A stretch of DNA of 64,000 bases from Poriferisodalis sp965203655 (GTDB taxonomy: Bacteria; Actinomycetota; Acidimicrobiia; Acidimicrobiales; Poriferisodalaceae): NCBI RefSeq assembly GCF_965203655.1, contig NZ_CBDBDD010000008.1, forward strand, positions 496,001-560,000. Reading direction: 5' to 3'. The notes beneath the pieces are model-generated. The model searched no databases and was not told where the DNA came from. It saw only the letters and a list, made by a program, of their open reading frames with translations. Shown here one piece after another: positions 24,417 to 33,276 of this stretch. The translations under genes and the position numbers were made by a program. The first letter of the stretch is position 1. The number at the start of each line of letters is the position of its first letter.

Positions 24417-27029
24417 ATGCGCGCTGGGGAACTGCGTGAGGCGTTCAGCTCGTTCTGGGCCGAGCGAGGACACGAAGTCCGCGCCTCCGCGAGCCTGATT
24501 CCCCACGAGCCGTCGCTGCTGTTCACGGTGGCCGGCATGGTGCCGTTCATGCCGTACTTCCTCGGCTCCGAGGTGCCCCCCACACGCCGCATGGTGACCA
24601 TTCAGAAGTGCGTCCGGGCGGGCGGCAAGCACAACGATCTCGACGACATCGGCCGCACCAATCGCCACTTCACGTTCTTCGAGATGATGGGCAACTTCAG
24701 CTTCGGCGACTACTTCAAGGCCGAGGCGATCCCGTGGGCGTGGGAGTTCGTGACCGAGGTGCTCGGCCTCGACGCCGACAAGCTGTGGGTGACCGTCCAC
24801 GTCTCTGACGACGAGGCCGCCGAGATCTGGCAGACATCCGTCGGCGTTCCGGCCGAACGCATCCAGCGGCTCGACAAGGACAACTGGTGGGCTGCTGGCG
24901 ACGTCGGCCCGTGCGGGCCCTGCAGCGAGATCTTCTACGACCTCGGTCCCGAACACGGCCCCGGCGGCGGTCCCGCCCACGGAGACGAGGATCGCTTCGT
25001 CGAGATCTGGAACCTCGTGTTCATGCAGTTCGCGGCCGACGGCACCGGCGAACTGACACCGCTGGAGGCACCCGGCATCGACACCGGCGCCGGCCTCGAA
25101 CGCATCTTGGCCGTGCTGCAGGGCGTTCCGGCGGCATGGGACATCGACCTCTTCGTGCCGCTGCTGGCCGAAGCCGAGCGCATCTGCGGCAAGACCTACG
25201 GCGCCGATCCCGAGACCGATGTCTCGATGCGGATCTTCGCCGACCACGCCCGAACGACCGCCATGCTCATCTCCGACGGCGTCTTCCCCTCCAACGAGGA
25301 CCGCGGCTACGTGCTGCGGCGCATCATCCGCCGTGCCGTCCGCCATGCCTGGGTGCTCGGCGTCACCGACGTGGTGATGCCGCGGCTGGTCGAGATCGTG
25401 GTGGAGGTGATGGGCGACCACTACACCGACTTGGTCGTCAACAAGCAGTTCATCTCCGAGGTGGTAGCCCGCGAGGAGCAGCGCTTCCGGGCCACGCTCG
25501 CCGCCGGGCAGAAGATTCTCGACGAGGCGACTACGGGGCTTGACTCGAAAGTACTCGACGGCGAGATCGCCTTTGTGCTCCATGACACGCATGGATTCCC
25601 GGTGGAGGTGACCGAGGAGATCCTCGCCGAGCGTGGCTTCAGTCTCGACCGCGACGGCTTCGAGATCGCCATGGAAGAGCAGCGTGCCCGGGCACGAGCG
25701 GGCCGGACCGGCGGACCGACATTCGCCGATGAGCGCTACCGGGAGCTGCTGGCCCAGTTCGGGCCGACCCACTTCGTGCGGGATTCGCCGAGCACCGACG
25801 AGGCCCGGGTCTTGGCCGTCTTCGAGCTGCCACCAGGCGACGGGCACGACGGAGCAGTCGAAGGCGACGGCCTCGTCGAGGTGTTCTTGGATCGCACTCC
25901 GTTCTACGCAGAGAGCGGCGGGCAGATCGGCGACATCGGCACGATCACAGGCCCAGAGGGCATCATCGACGTGCTCGACTGCACCTACGCGCTGGCAGAT
26001 CTGCACCGTCACGTCGGGCGCATCCGCAGCGGCGTCGTCGAGGCCGGCACGCTCGTCAGCGCCGAGATCGACAACGAGCGGCGCGCCGCCATCCGCCGCA
26101 ATCACACCGGCACCCACATCCTGCACTGGGCGCTGCGTGAGGTGCTCGGTCATCACGTCAAGCAGGCCGGCTCGCTGGTGTCACCCGATCGGCTGCGATT
26201 CGACTTCAGCCACTACGAAGGCGTGAGCCCGCCGCAGCTGCGCGAGATCGAGCGCGTCGCGAATGCCGAGATCATCGCCAACGGCCGCTGCCGTCACTAC
26301 GAGACGTCGATGAGCCATGCGCAGTCGATCGGCGCCATTGCCTTCTTCGGCGACAAGTACGGCGACGTGGTACGGGTGCTCGAAGCAGGGCCGCACTCGG
26401 TCGAGCTGTGCGGCGGCACCCACGTGGCAGCGCTCGGCGACATCGGCCATCTGCGGATCGTCTCGGAGTCCAGCATCGGGTCCAACATGCGCCGCATCGA
26501 AGCCATCACCGGTCTTGCCACCGTGGACCGGCTCGCAGAAGCTGAGGACACGCTGGGGGTCGTGGCGGAGCTGCTCAATGCCCAGCCCGACGAGATCGCC
26601 GCCGCAGTGCAGCGTCGCGTCGATGAGACCAAGGAGCTGCGCCGGCAAGTACGCGATCTGCAGCGGACCCTGTCGGCGGGACGGGCCGGCGAGCTCGCTG
26701 CGACCGCAGATGACGGCGTGGTCATCGCCGACCTCGGCGATCTCGAGCGCGATGCACTGCGGGATCTCGCCGTGTCGGTGCGCGACCGCGATGGCATCCG
26801 TGCCGTGGTGCTGGCCTCCGCGCCCCCGGGCGGGGGAGTGGCCCTGGTGGCTGCGGTGGATCCCGCCGGGACGCTGTCGGCGGGTGCCCTGCTCGCCGAC
26901 GCCGCCCGGACGGTGGGCGGCGGGTTCGGTGCCAAGGGCGACCCGCCGCTGGTGGTGGCCGGGGGCCGCAATCCCGACGGCATCGGTGACGCTTTGGCCC
27001 AGGCTCGAGCAGCCGCACTCGGGACTTGA
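24417..27029 (+). CDS. alaS: Alanyl-tRNA synthetase
   Basis: 870 residues. N-terminal class II catalytic domain beginning MRAGELREAFSSFWAERGHE with SLLFTVAGMVPF and the VRAGGKHNDLDDIGRT signature; tRNA-recognition helices; an editing domain with NHTGTHILHWALRE near 560 and the zinc-site CGGTHV near 664; and a C-terminal oligomerisation/DHHA1-like domain ending near residue 870 (GGGFGAKGDPPLVVAGGR). ATG 24417 is supported by homology to the family N-terminus and by the adjacent -10 box. Confidence 0.96.
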   Translation: MRAGELREAFSSFWAERGHEVRASASLIPHEPSLLFTVAGMVPFMPYFLGSEVPPTRRMVTIQKCVRAGGKHNDLDDIGRTNRHFTFFEMMGNFSFGDYFKAEAIPWAWEFVTEVLGLDADKLWVTVHVSDDEAAEIWQTSVGVPAERIQRLDKDNWWAAGDVGPCGPCSEIFYDLGPEHGPGGGPAHGDEDRFVEIWNLVFMQFAADGTGELTPLEAPGIDTGAGLERILAVLQGVPAAWDIDLFVPLLAEAERICGKTYGADPETDVSMRIFADHARTTAMLISDGVFPSNEDRGYVLRRIIRRAVRHAWVLGVTDVVMPRLVEIVVEVMGDHYTDLVVNKQFISEVVAREEQRFRATLAAGQKILDEATTGLDSKVLDGEIAFVLHDTHGFPVEVTEEILAERGFSLDRDGFEIAMEEQRARARAGRTGGPTFADERYRELLAQFGPTHFVRDSPSTDEARVLAVFELPPGDGHDGAVEGDGLVEVFLDRTPFYAESGGQIGDIGTITGPEGIIDVLDCTYALADLHRHVGRIRSGVVEAGTLVSAEIDNERRAAIRRNHTGTHILHWALREVLGHHVKQAGSLVSPDRLRFDFSHYEGVSPPQLREIERVANAEIIANGRCRHYETSMSHAQSIGAIAFFGDKYGDVVRVLEAGPHSVELCGGTHVAALGDIGHLRIVSESSIGSNMRRIEAITGLATVDRLAEAEDTLGVVAELLNAQPDEIAAAVQRRVDETKELRRQVRDLQRTLSAGRAGELAATADDGVVIADLGDLERDALRDLAVSVRDRDGIRAVVLASAPPGGGVALVAAVDPAGTLSAGALLADAARTVGGGFGAKGDPPLVVAGGRNPDGIGDALAQARAAALGT

Positions 27030-27042
27030 GAGATCGCGCCCC

Positions 27043-27459
27043 ATGATGCGGGCGATCGGCATCGACCTCGGCTCGGTGCGCATCGGTGTGGCCGTCGCGC
27101 CGGACGATGTCTCGGTCGCGGTGCCCTATGAGGTGCTCGAACGCAGCGGCAAACGTGCCCGAGACCACCGTGCGCTCGCCGGTATGGTCGCTGATGTGGG
27201 TGCGGAGGTGGTCGTGATCGGCCTGCCGACCTCGCTCGACGGCAGCGAGGGACCAGCGGCGGCGGCCGTGCGGGCCGAAGCCGGCGAGATCGAAGCAGCG
27301 CTCGACGTGCCGGTAGTGCTGGTCGACGAGCGCTACACCACGGTGACCGCGGAGCGGATGCTGGCCGAGGGGGGTGTGCGCGGACCGGCCCGCCGGGAGG
27401 TCGTCGACAAGGTGGCAGCCGCGGTCATCCTGCAGTCGTGGCTGGACAGCGGTGGCTGA
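27043..27459 (+). CDS. ruvX: Putative pre-16S rRNA nuclease / resolvase-like RuvX
   Basis: About 138 residues, YqgF/RuvX family with an RNase H-like fold. It begins MMRAIGIDLGSVRIGVAVAP (catalytic Asp in DLG), continues VVVIGLPTSLDGSEG and VVLVDERYTTVTAERML, and ends VDKVAAAVILQSWL. YqgF processes the 5' end of 16S rRNA in E. coli. ATG 27043 and ATG 27046 are both possible starts. It lies 13 nt after alaS and overlaps mltG, an alaS-ruvX-mltG order typical of actinobacteria. Confidence 0.92.
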   Translation: MMRAIGIDLGSVRIGVAVAPDDVSVAVPYEVLERSGKRARDHRALAGMVADVGAEVVVIGLPTSLDGSEGPAAAAVRAEAGEIEAALDVPVVLVDERYTTVTAERMLAEGGVRGPARREVVDKVAAAVILQSWLDSGG

Positions 27460-28813
27460 CGGGAACGACGGCCCAGCGCCTCGCAGCGGTCGGGCCCACG
27501 CCTCTTCTGCGCTGAGAACCTTGCCTGCGGTGCGAAGGCTGGCCGGACGGGCGGCAGTCCTTGTCGGGTTTGGGAGCAAGGACGAATCCGCGCCCGCCGA
27601 GCCGGGCCTGCTCGCCCGGCGCCGGCCCTCAAGCGCGGCGTCCGCAGAACGCTCAGGGTCGGGCGCAGTCCCCGGTGGACCGGGCGGGCCAGGCGCACCG
27701 ACGGTGGGCGGCCGGCGCGGCATCGACTACGAGGTGGTCAGCACCCGCCGCGGCCCAGGCACTTGGGGCGCGCTGGCATTCCTCATCCTGCTCGGTGCCG
27801 TCGCCTGGATGGTGGGCAGCCGTGCCTATCGCTGGGTGAACGACCAGCTCGACCCGCCCGGTGAGCCGACCGGCGAGATCGTGCTGACCCTGCCGCTGGG
27901 CTCGAGCACGGCGAGCATCTCGGACTTGCTCGCCGAGCACGGCGTCATACCGAGTTCGCGGGCCTACGAGTGGTACGTGAGGTTCAAGGGCGGCCCTGCG
28001 TTCCAGGCGGGCGAGTACACGTTCCAGTCCAACTCCTCGGTGTGGGAGACCATGGCCGTGCTTGAAGCGGGGCCGAGCCGGGTTGCGCAGGCCGCCTCGC
28101 TGTCGCTCACCATTCCCGAGGGCTTGACGCTCGCGCAGATGGTCGACTTGGTTGACGAGGTGCCGGACTTGAGCTTCAGCGGTCGGGAGTTTCTCGCGGC
28201 TGTGCGCGCCCGGCCGGTGCTCTCGCTGGTTGCACCGGCGCCCCCGATCCTTCCCCCCGGTGTCATCGACCCCGCCGAAGGGCAGCTCTTCTCCGACACG
28301 TACTTCTACGACTCCCAGACCAGCGCGGAGCAGCTCGTGGCGCTGATGGTCGATCGCCTCGATGCGGTGCTAGGCGAGCTGGGCTACGCCGACTCGCCGC
28401 GCCGGGTAGGGCTGACGCCGTACGAGACCCTGATCGTGGCCAGCATGATCGAGCGCGAGGCACAGCGCCCAGAAGACCGGGCCAAGGTGGCCCGGGTGAT
28501 CTACAACCGGCTGGCCCGGGGCTGGTCGCTCGGCATCGACGCCACCATCGTTTACGCGGTAGGCGAGCGGGAGCTCACGGCCGACCTGCTCGCGGTCAAC
28601 TCGCCCTTCAACACCCGGGTGCTGGTCGGCTTGCCGCCGACACCGATTGCAGCGCCCGGGCGCGCCTCGCTCGAGGCTGCGTTGAATCCCGAAGACGGGC
28701 CCTGGATGTACTTCGTCCTGACATCGCCTGACGGCACGCTGTCGTTCTCGGAAACCGACGAGGAGTTCCTGCGCGACAAGGCGATCTGCCAGGAGCTGGG
28801 CCTCTGCGGCTGA
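27452..28813 (+). CDS. mltG: Endolytic murein transglycosylase MltG
   Basis: About 453 residues. A disordered Pro/Gly/Ala-rich cytoplasmic N-terminus of about 100 residues is followed by a TM helix near 106-126 (ALAFLILLGAVAWMVG). The extracytoplasmic LysM-like part (GEYTFQSNSSVWETM) precedes the YceG catalytic domain with VASMIEREAQRPEDR (catalytic Glu near 335) and RVIYNRLARG. It cleaves nascent glycan strands and helps set their length. GTG 27452 overlaps the ruvX stop by 8 nt and is preferred over upstream in-frame codons that would lie entirely within ruvX. Confidence 0.92.
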   Translation: MADGNDGPAPRSGRAHASSALRTLPAVRRLAGRAAVLVGFGSKDESAPAEPGLLARRRPSSAASAERSGSGAVPGGPGGPGAPTVGGRRGIDYEVVSTRRGPGTWGALAFLILLGAVAWMVGSRAYRWVNDQLDPPGEPTGEIVLTLPLGSSTASISDLLAEHGVIPSSRAYEWYVRFKGGPAFQAGEYTFQSNSSVWETMAVLEAGPSRVAQAASLSLTIPEGLTLAQMVDLVDEVPDLSFSGREFLAAVRARPVLSLVAPAPPILPPGVIDPAEGQLFSDTYFYDSQTSAEQLVALMVDRLDAVLGELGYADSPRRVGLTPYETLIVASMIEREAQRPEDRAKVARVIYNRLARGWSLGIDATIVYAVGERELTADLLAVNSPFNTRVLVGLPPTPIAAPGRASLEAALNPEDGPWMYFVLTSPDGTLSFSETDEEFLRDKAICQELGLCG

Positions 28814-28878
28814 CGGCAAACAGGCTCGGGGGAAGATTTCGCTAGATCGCACACGCGCCAGCGCGCGACGATGAGAAT

Positions 28879-29745
28879 GTGTCGATGATCGGACCGAGCG
28901 GCACGACACGTCTCGCGGGCGTGATCGGCGACCCCGTGCGGCACTCGCTGAGCCCGGCGCTGCACAACGCGGCATTCGCTCACCTGGGCTTGGACTGGAC
29001 CTATGTGGCGTTCGAGGTGCCGGCCGGCGGGGGCGCGGATGCAGTGGCGGCGATGCGCGCTCTGGGCATCGACGGACTGTCGGTGACCATGCCCCTCAAG
29101 GCCGAAGTGGCGGAGGCATGTGACGAGCTGTCGCCTGCTGCAGAAATGCTGGGCGCCGTCAACTGCGTGCGTCGCAGCGGCGACCGTCTGATCGGCGAGA
29201 ACACCGACGGCGTGGGCTTCGTGAACTCGCTGCGCAGCCAAGCAGGCGTCGAGCTCGCCGGCAAGCACGCTGTGGTGCTGGGCGCCGGCGGCGCGGCGCG
29301 CGCCGTGGTGGTGGCGCTGGTGAGCGAGGGTGCCTCGGTCACGATTGTGAATCGCTCCGTCGAGCGAGCCATGCAGGCAGCCGAACTGGGCAAGAGGGCT
29401 GCTACGGCAGCCGGCATCGGCAGTTCGATGTCGGTGATGGTCGGCGCTCCCGGCGCGATAAGGGACGCCGACCTGGTCGTGAACGCAACACCGCTGGGCA
29501 TGCGCGGGACCGATCCGATGCCGGCCCCAGCAGAGCTGCTGCGCCAAGGACAGATCGTTGTGGACCTTATCTACATGCCAGCAGTGACGCCGATCCTCGA
29601 AGTCGCCGACGAAGCGGGCGCCCAGTTCCTCAACGGCACGGGAATGCTCTTGTTCCAGGCCGCCGAGCAGTTCAAGATGTGGACCGGCCGCGACGCACCT
29701 GTCAGGGCGATGGGGGCAGCCGTCGGTCTGGACATCGCCGGGTAA
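28879..29745 (+). CDS. aroE: Shikimate dehydrogenase
   Basis: 288 residues. Substrate-binding GDPVRHSLSPALHNAAF near 16-32, catalytic Lys in TMPLKAEV near 71, catalytic Asp in GENTDGVGF near 109, NADP-binding VVLGAGGAARAVVVAL near 134, and NATPLGM near 207. It reduces 3-dehydroshikimate to shikimate with NADPH. The start is GTG 28879 or ATG 28885. It begins a cluster with aroB and aroQ, interrupted by a prepilin peptidase. Confidence 0.94.
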   Translation: MSMIGPSGTTRLAGVIGDPVRHSLSPALHNAAFAHLGLDWTYVAFEVPAGGGADAVAAMRALGIDGLSVTMPLKAEVAEACDELSPAAEMLGAVNCVRRSGDRLIGENTDGVGFVNSLRSQAGVELAGKHAVVLGAGGAARAVVVALVSEGASVTIVNRSVERAMQAAELGKRAATAAGIGSSMSVMVGAPGAIRDADLVVNATPLGMRGTDPMPAPAELLRQGQIVVDLIYMPAVTPILEVADEAGAQFLNGTGMLLFQAAEQFKMWTGRDAPVRAMGAAVGLDIAG

Positions 29746-29800
29746 CTCCCCGGCCCGAGCGCAGCCCTGCGAGGCTGGCGGCGACCGGAGGGCCATCGGC

Positions 29801-30517
29801 GTGATCAGCGCAGCACCCAGCACGGCACTGAGCACGACAATGGGCGTCGATACCGTGACATTCGGCGTCGACGCCGTGACGCTCGCCGCCGTAGTGCTGG
29901 GAGGTGCCGCGGCAGGGATTGTGGCTGCACGCTGCGCCCAGCGCTGCTACGGCGTCCGCCTGCATCGCGCAGCGGCGATCGCGTCGTGTGTTGCAGTCGG
30001 GGTTGCACTGGTGGTGCGGGCCGGCTCGAGCGCCTATGCGGCCCCGCTGCTCGCATTCGGCTGGGCCGGGGTTGTGATCTCGGGGATCGACCTGCGCACC
30101 CACCTGATCCCGACGCGGCTGCTGCGAGCGACCACGGCGTTGGCCATCGGTTTGCTGTGCGTGGCTGCAGCGGCCGAGGGCGGGCTCGCGGGTCTTGGGA
30201 GCACAGCCGTGGCGACCTCGATCGGAGGAATATTCGGCTGGGGCCTGATGCACATGATCTGGCGGGCATCGCGCGGCAGCTTGGGCTATGGCGACGTGCG
30301 CCTCGGCGGCTACCTGGGACTGCATTTGGGCCTCGGCGGGATCATGACCGTGCTCGCAGGGCTCTTGGCCGGCTTCGCCCTCGCGGCCCTGGTGGGCGCG
30401 ATCGGCATCGTCGCACTCGGCCGCAGCACCGACCACCGGTTCGCGCTCGGACCCTCGCTGGTGGCCGGAGCACTGGCAGTGATCTGGTGGTCAATGCCCA
30501 CGGGGTTCAGCGTGTAG
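29801..30517 (+). CDS. A24-family prepilin peptidase
   Basis: 238 residues, polytopic (about six to seven TM helices). The two catalytic aspartates of aspartyl prepilin peptidases are in GIDLRTHLIPTRL near 95 and GYGDVRLGGYLG near 162 (GxGD motif). It lacks the N-terminal cytoplasmic methyltransferase domain with CxxC pairs, as in TadV/CpaA-like minimal enzymes. A GTG start is used. It probably matures the pseudopilins of the Tad-like system encoded at 34.7-45.3 kb, although it is placed inside the aro cluster. Confidence 0.85.
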   Translation: MISAAPSTALSTTMGVDTVTFGVDAVTLAAVVLGGAAAGIVAARCAQRCYGVRLHRAAAIASCVAVGVALVVRAGSSAYAAPLLAFGWAGVVISGIDLRTHLIPTRLLRATTALAIGLLCVAAAAEGGLAGLGSTAVATSIGGIFGWGLMHMIWRASRGSLGYGDVRLGGYLGLHLGLGGIMTVLAGLLAGFALAALVGAIGIVALGRSTDHRFALGPSLVAGALAVIWWSMPTGFSV

Positions 30518-30526
30518 GTGCATCGG

Positions 30527-30532
30527 TACCCT
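30527..30532 (+). promoter_or_regulatory. -10 box of leaderless aroB promoter
   Basis: TACCCT (TAnnnT) ends 8 nt before the aroB ATG; transcription would start close to the start codon and no ribosome site is seen. Confidence 0.45.
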
Positions 30533-30540
30533 CGCCGTCT

Positions 30541-31599
30541 ATGGCGGGCACCATCCGCGTCGACGTGCCGCTCGGGGATCGTTCCTACCCCGTGCTGGTG
30601 GGTGCTGGCGCGCGCCACCAGCTCGCCTCGGTGTTGCGCGAGTCAAAGCTGACTGCCGCAGCTCAGCGTGCTGCGGTCGTCACCCAGCCGGGCATCGGCG
30701 TGGACGTCGATCCCGGCATCCCGTCGGAGACCTTCGAGATTCCCGACGGCGAGCAGGCCAAGGAGCTGGCCACGATCGGCGAGCTGTGCAGCGGGTTCAC
30801 CGGTTTCGGCCTCACCCGTCGCGACGTGGTGGTCGCTGTCGGCGGGGGCGTCGTGACCGACGTGGCCGGCTTTGCGGCGGCCGTCTACCACCGGGGCGTC
30901 GCGGTGGTCCATGTCGCCACCACGCTGCTAGGTCAGATCGATGCTGCGGTGGGCGGCAAGACAGGCGTAAACCTCGCCGAAGGCAAGAACCTGGTCGGGG
31001 CGTTCTGGCAGCCCGCAGCAGTGCTGTGCGACACCGAGGCGCTCGAGTCGCTGCCCGCGCGCGAGCTGCGCGCTGGCTACGGCGAGCTGGCCAAGTACCA
31101 CTTCATTGGAAGCCCCGCTGCAGAGCCCTGGCTTGCCAAGACCGCCAGCGGCGACCTCGGCGAACTGCCGATCGACGAACGCGTCGCAGCGTGCGTGGCG
31201 ATCAAGGCCGAAGTGGTCGCGTCCGACGAGACCGAGAGCGGCCGCCGGGCACTGCTGAACTACGGGCACACGCTGGCCCACGCACTTGAGATCGAAGGCC
31301 GCTTCGACATTCGGCACGGCGAAGCAGTCGCTGTCGGGCTGCGCTACGCCGCGCTGGTGGCCCGCCTGCTGGGGCGCATCGACGATGCGCGGGTCGCCGA
31401 GCACGAGCGGGTGCTGGCGGCCTACCGGCTCGACGCCAAGCTGCCGGCAGGCGTCGATGCCGACGAGATCATCGAGCTGTTCGGCCGTGACAAGAAGGCC
31501 ACCGACGGCATCACCTTCGTGCTCGACGGGCCGAGCGGCCTCGAGGTAGTGCCCGGCGTTGAAACGGGCGTGCTGCGCAGCGCGCTCGACCAGATGTAG
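30541..31599 (+). CDS. aroB: 3-dehydroquinate synthase
   Basis: 352 residues. NAD-binding GGGVVTDVAGFAAAVYHRG, signature VATTLLGQIDAAVGGKTGVN and NLVGAFWQP, metal-binding Glu in GYGELAKY, and the later metal His residues in LNYGHTLAHALE and IRHGEAVAVG. Converts DAHP to 3-dehydroquinate. ATG 30541 gives the standard N-terminus (TIRVDVPLGDRSYPV). The aroQ gene follows 16 nt later. Confidence 0.95.
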   Translation: MAGTIRVDVPLGDRSYPVLVGAGARHQLASVLRESKLTAAAQRAAVVTQPGIGVDVDPGIPSETFEIPDGEQAKELATIGELCSGFTGFGLTRRDVVVAVGGGVVTDVAGFAAAVYHRGVAVVHVATTLLGQIDAAVGGKTGVNLAEGKNLVGAFWQPAAVLCDTEALESLPARELRAGYGELAKYHFIGSPAAEPWLAKTASGDLGELPIDERVAACVAIKAEVVASDETESGRRALLNYGHTLAHALEIEGRFDIRHGEAVAVGLRYAALVARLLGRIDDARVAEHERVLAAYRLDAKLPAGVDADEIIELFGRDKKATDGITFVLDGPSGLEVVPGVETGVLRSALDQM

Positions 31600-31615
31600 T
31601 CAGGAGCCAGAACCG

Positions 31616-32104
31616 ATGCCTCGTCACGTCGTCCTGCTGCTGTCGGGACCCAACCTGAACCTGCTGGGAACTCGCGAACCCGAGATCTACGGCACCGAAA
31701 CGCTGCTCGAACATGTCCAGGCGGCTCGCGGCGCGGCGACTGAACGCGGCTGGGACCTCGAGCATCGCCAGAGCAACCACGAGGGCGATCTCGTCGATGC
31801 CGTGCACTCGGGCATCGGCCGCGTGGAGGCCATCGTGGTGAACCCCGGAGCGCTCACCCACTACGGCTGGTCGCTGCACGATGCGCTAGCGGCGTTCGAC
31901 GGACCGATCGTCGAGCTGCACCTGTCCGAGCCCCGCGAGCGCGAACCGTGGCGTCACCTCTCGGTGGTGGAACCGCTGGCGGCGGCCCGCGTCGCAGGCG
32001 AGGGCGGCGCCGGCTACCCCAAAGCGGTCGCGCTCGCCATCGAAGCGGCTGGTCCCGGCGGACCCGTTTCAGATCCCGGCAGCGAGCCCCAGCGCCTGTC
32101 GTGA
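31616..32104 (+). CDS. aroQ: 3-dehydroquinate dehydratase, type II
   Basis: 162 residues. The N-terminal signature SGPNLNLLGTREPEIYG contains the flexible-loop Arg and catalytic Tyr of type II enzymes. Later motifs are RQSNHEGDLVDAVH, NPGALTHYGWSLHDAL and VELHLSEP. Dehydrates 3-dehydroquinate to 3-dehydroshikimate, the substrate of the nearby aroE product. ATG 31616 has a caggag ribosome site; longer in-frame readings overlap aroB and were rejected. Confidence 0.94.
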   Translation: MPRHVVLLLSGPNLNLLGTREPEIYGTETLLEHVQAARGAATERGWDLEHRQSNHEGDLVDAVHSGIGRVEAIVVNPGALTHYGWSLHDALAAFDGPIVELHLSEPREREPWRHLSVVEPLAAARVAGEGGAGYPKAVALAIEAAGPGGPVSDPGSEPQRLS

Positions 32105-32177
32105 CCGCAGCCATCGCCTGTACCGTCCCGACAACGCGCCCTCCAGCGGCTGCCGTCGCAGGCGCCGATCCGATCCC

Positions 32178-32202
32178 GTTGATCCGAACCTGTTGATCCG
32201 AA
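32178..32202 (+). repeat. Tandem 11-mer in efp leader
   Basis: gttgatccgaa occurs at 32178-32188 and 32192-32202 (14-nt period), just before the agagg ribosome site of efp. No function is assigned; it could be a slippage duplication. Confidence 0.4.
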
Positions 32203-32211
32203 GAGGTTGAA

Positions 32212-32778
32212 ATGGCCATCTCCACCGCCGACTTCCGCAACGGGATGACGCTGGACCTCGCCGATGGGCTGTTCCAGCTTGCCGAGTTCCAGCACGTCAA
32301 GCCGGGCAAGGGCGGCGCGTTCGTGCGCACCACGCTGAAGAACGTTCGCACCGGCGCCACGCTCGAGCGCACCTTTCGCGCCGGCGAGCGCATGGAGCGC
32401 GCGGTCATAGACAACCGCGACATGCAGTACCTGTACGCCGACGGCGACTCGCTGGTGTTCATGGACACCGACAGCTACGAGCAGCTCCCGGTCAGCCGAA
32501 CGGCGGCGGGCAGTGCCACGAACTTCTTGGTGGAAGGGGAGATGGCCACGGTGGTGCGTCACGGCGACGAGGTGCTGGGCGTGGAACTGCCCGCATCGGT
32601 GGTGCTCGAGGTGGCCGACACCGATCCCGGCGTGCAGGGCGACCGGGTGTCGGGAGCCCGCAAGCCCGCAACGATGTCCACCGGGCTGGTGGTGCAGGTG
32701 CCGCTGTTCATCGAGCCGGGCGAACGCCTGAAGGTCGACACCCGCAGCGGCGACTACATCGAGCGGGCCCGCGGCTGA
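32212..32778 (+). CDS. efp: Translation elongation factor P
   Basis: 188 residues, three beta-barrel domains. The tip loop is HVKPGKGGAFVR with Lys33 at the position that is modified in E. coli. The C-terminal OB domain contains SGARKPATMSTGLVVQVPLF and ends GDYIERARG. Relieves ribosome stalling at polyproline; several proteins in this window have Pro-rich tracts. gaggttgaa precedes the ATG. The modification enzyme cannot be inferred from the window. Confidence 0.95.
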   Translation: MAISTADFRNGMTLDLADGLFQLAEFQHVKPGKGGAFVRTTLKNVRTGATLERTFRAGERMERAVIDNRDMQYLYADGDSLVFMDTDSYEQLPVSRTAAGSATNFLVEGEMATVVRHGDEVLGVELPASVVLEVADTDPGVQGDRVSGARKPATMSTGLVVQVPLFIEPGERLKVDTRSGDYIERARG

Positions 32779-32816
32779 CCCCGCGGGGTTGCCGCGACGC
32801 GCTCGGAGCTGCAGCC

Positions 32817-33242
32817 ATGAGCCGCCCGAGCGACCCCTTCGCCGCCCCCGACGAGCCGACCCGCCGCCGCGAGGCGCGCCAGCGCTCGGTGGAACTGCTG
32901 TACGAGGCCGAGATGAAGTCGTGCGAGCTGGCCGACGTGCTTGCCGAGCAGGTCGCCGACCTTGATCCGTTCGCGCTCGAGCTGGCCACCGGCGTCGCTG
33001 CACGGCGCGCTGAGTTGACCGAGCGGCTGGCCGGGCTGCTGGCCGAGGGCTGGACCCCGCAGCGTCTGGGTGTGTGCGATCGGCTGATCATGCTGCAAGG
33101 GCTCTTGGAGCTCGAGCGCGGCGACGCACCGGCTGCGGTGGTGCTCAACGAAGCCATCGAGCTGGCGCACCGCTTGGGCGCCACCGACCGCAGCGGCGCC
33201 CTCACCAACGGCGTCCTGGCCGCCGCACTCGACAGCCGGTGA
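32817..33242 (+). CDS. nusB: Transcription antitermination factor NusB
   Basis: 141 residues, all-helical. Family features: RRREARQRSVELLYEAEM at the N-terminus, then LAEGWTPQRLGVCDRLIMLQGLLEL and VVLNEAIELAHRLGATDRSGALTNGVLAA. It binds boxA RNA with NusE in rRNA antitermination. efp-nusB is a widespread pair. Confidence 0.93.
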   Translation: MSRPSDPFAAPDEPTRRREARQRSVELLYEAEMKSCELADVLAEQVADLDPFALELATGVAARRAELTERLAGLLAEGWTPQRLGVCDRLIMLQGLLELERGDAPAAVVLNEAIELAHRLGATDRSGALTNGVLAAALDSR

Positions 33243-33276
33243 CGGCCACCCACGGCCCGATCATGACGGATACCGC

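Noticed and set aside
24351..26156. 601-codon open frame opposite alaS
   Set aside because: It mirrors the codon structure of alaS, a usual effect of GC-rich third positions; the translation is Val/Asp/His-rich and unlike any protein family.
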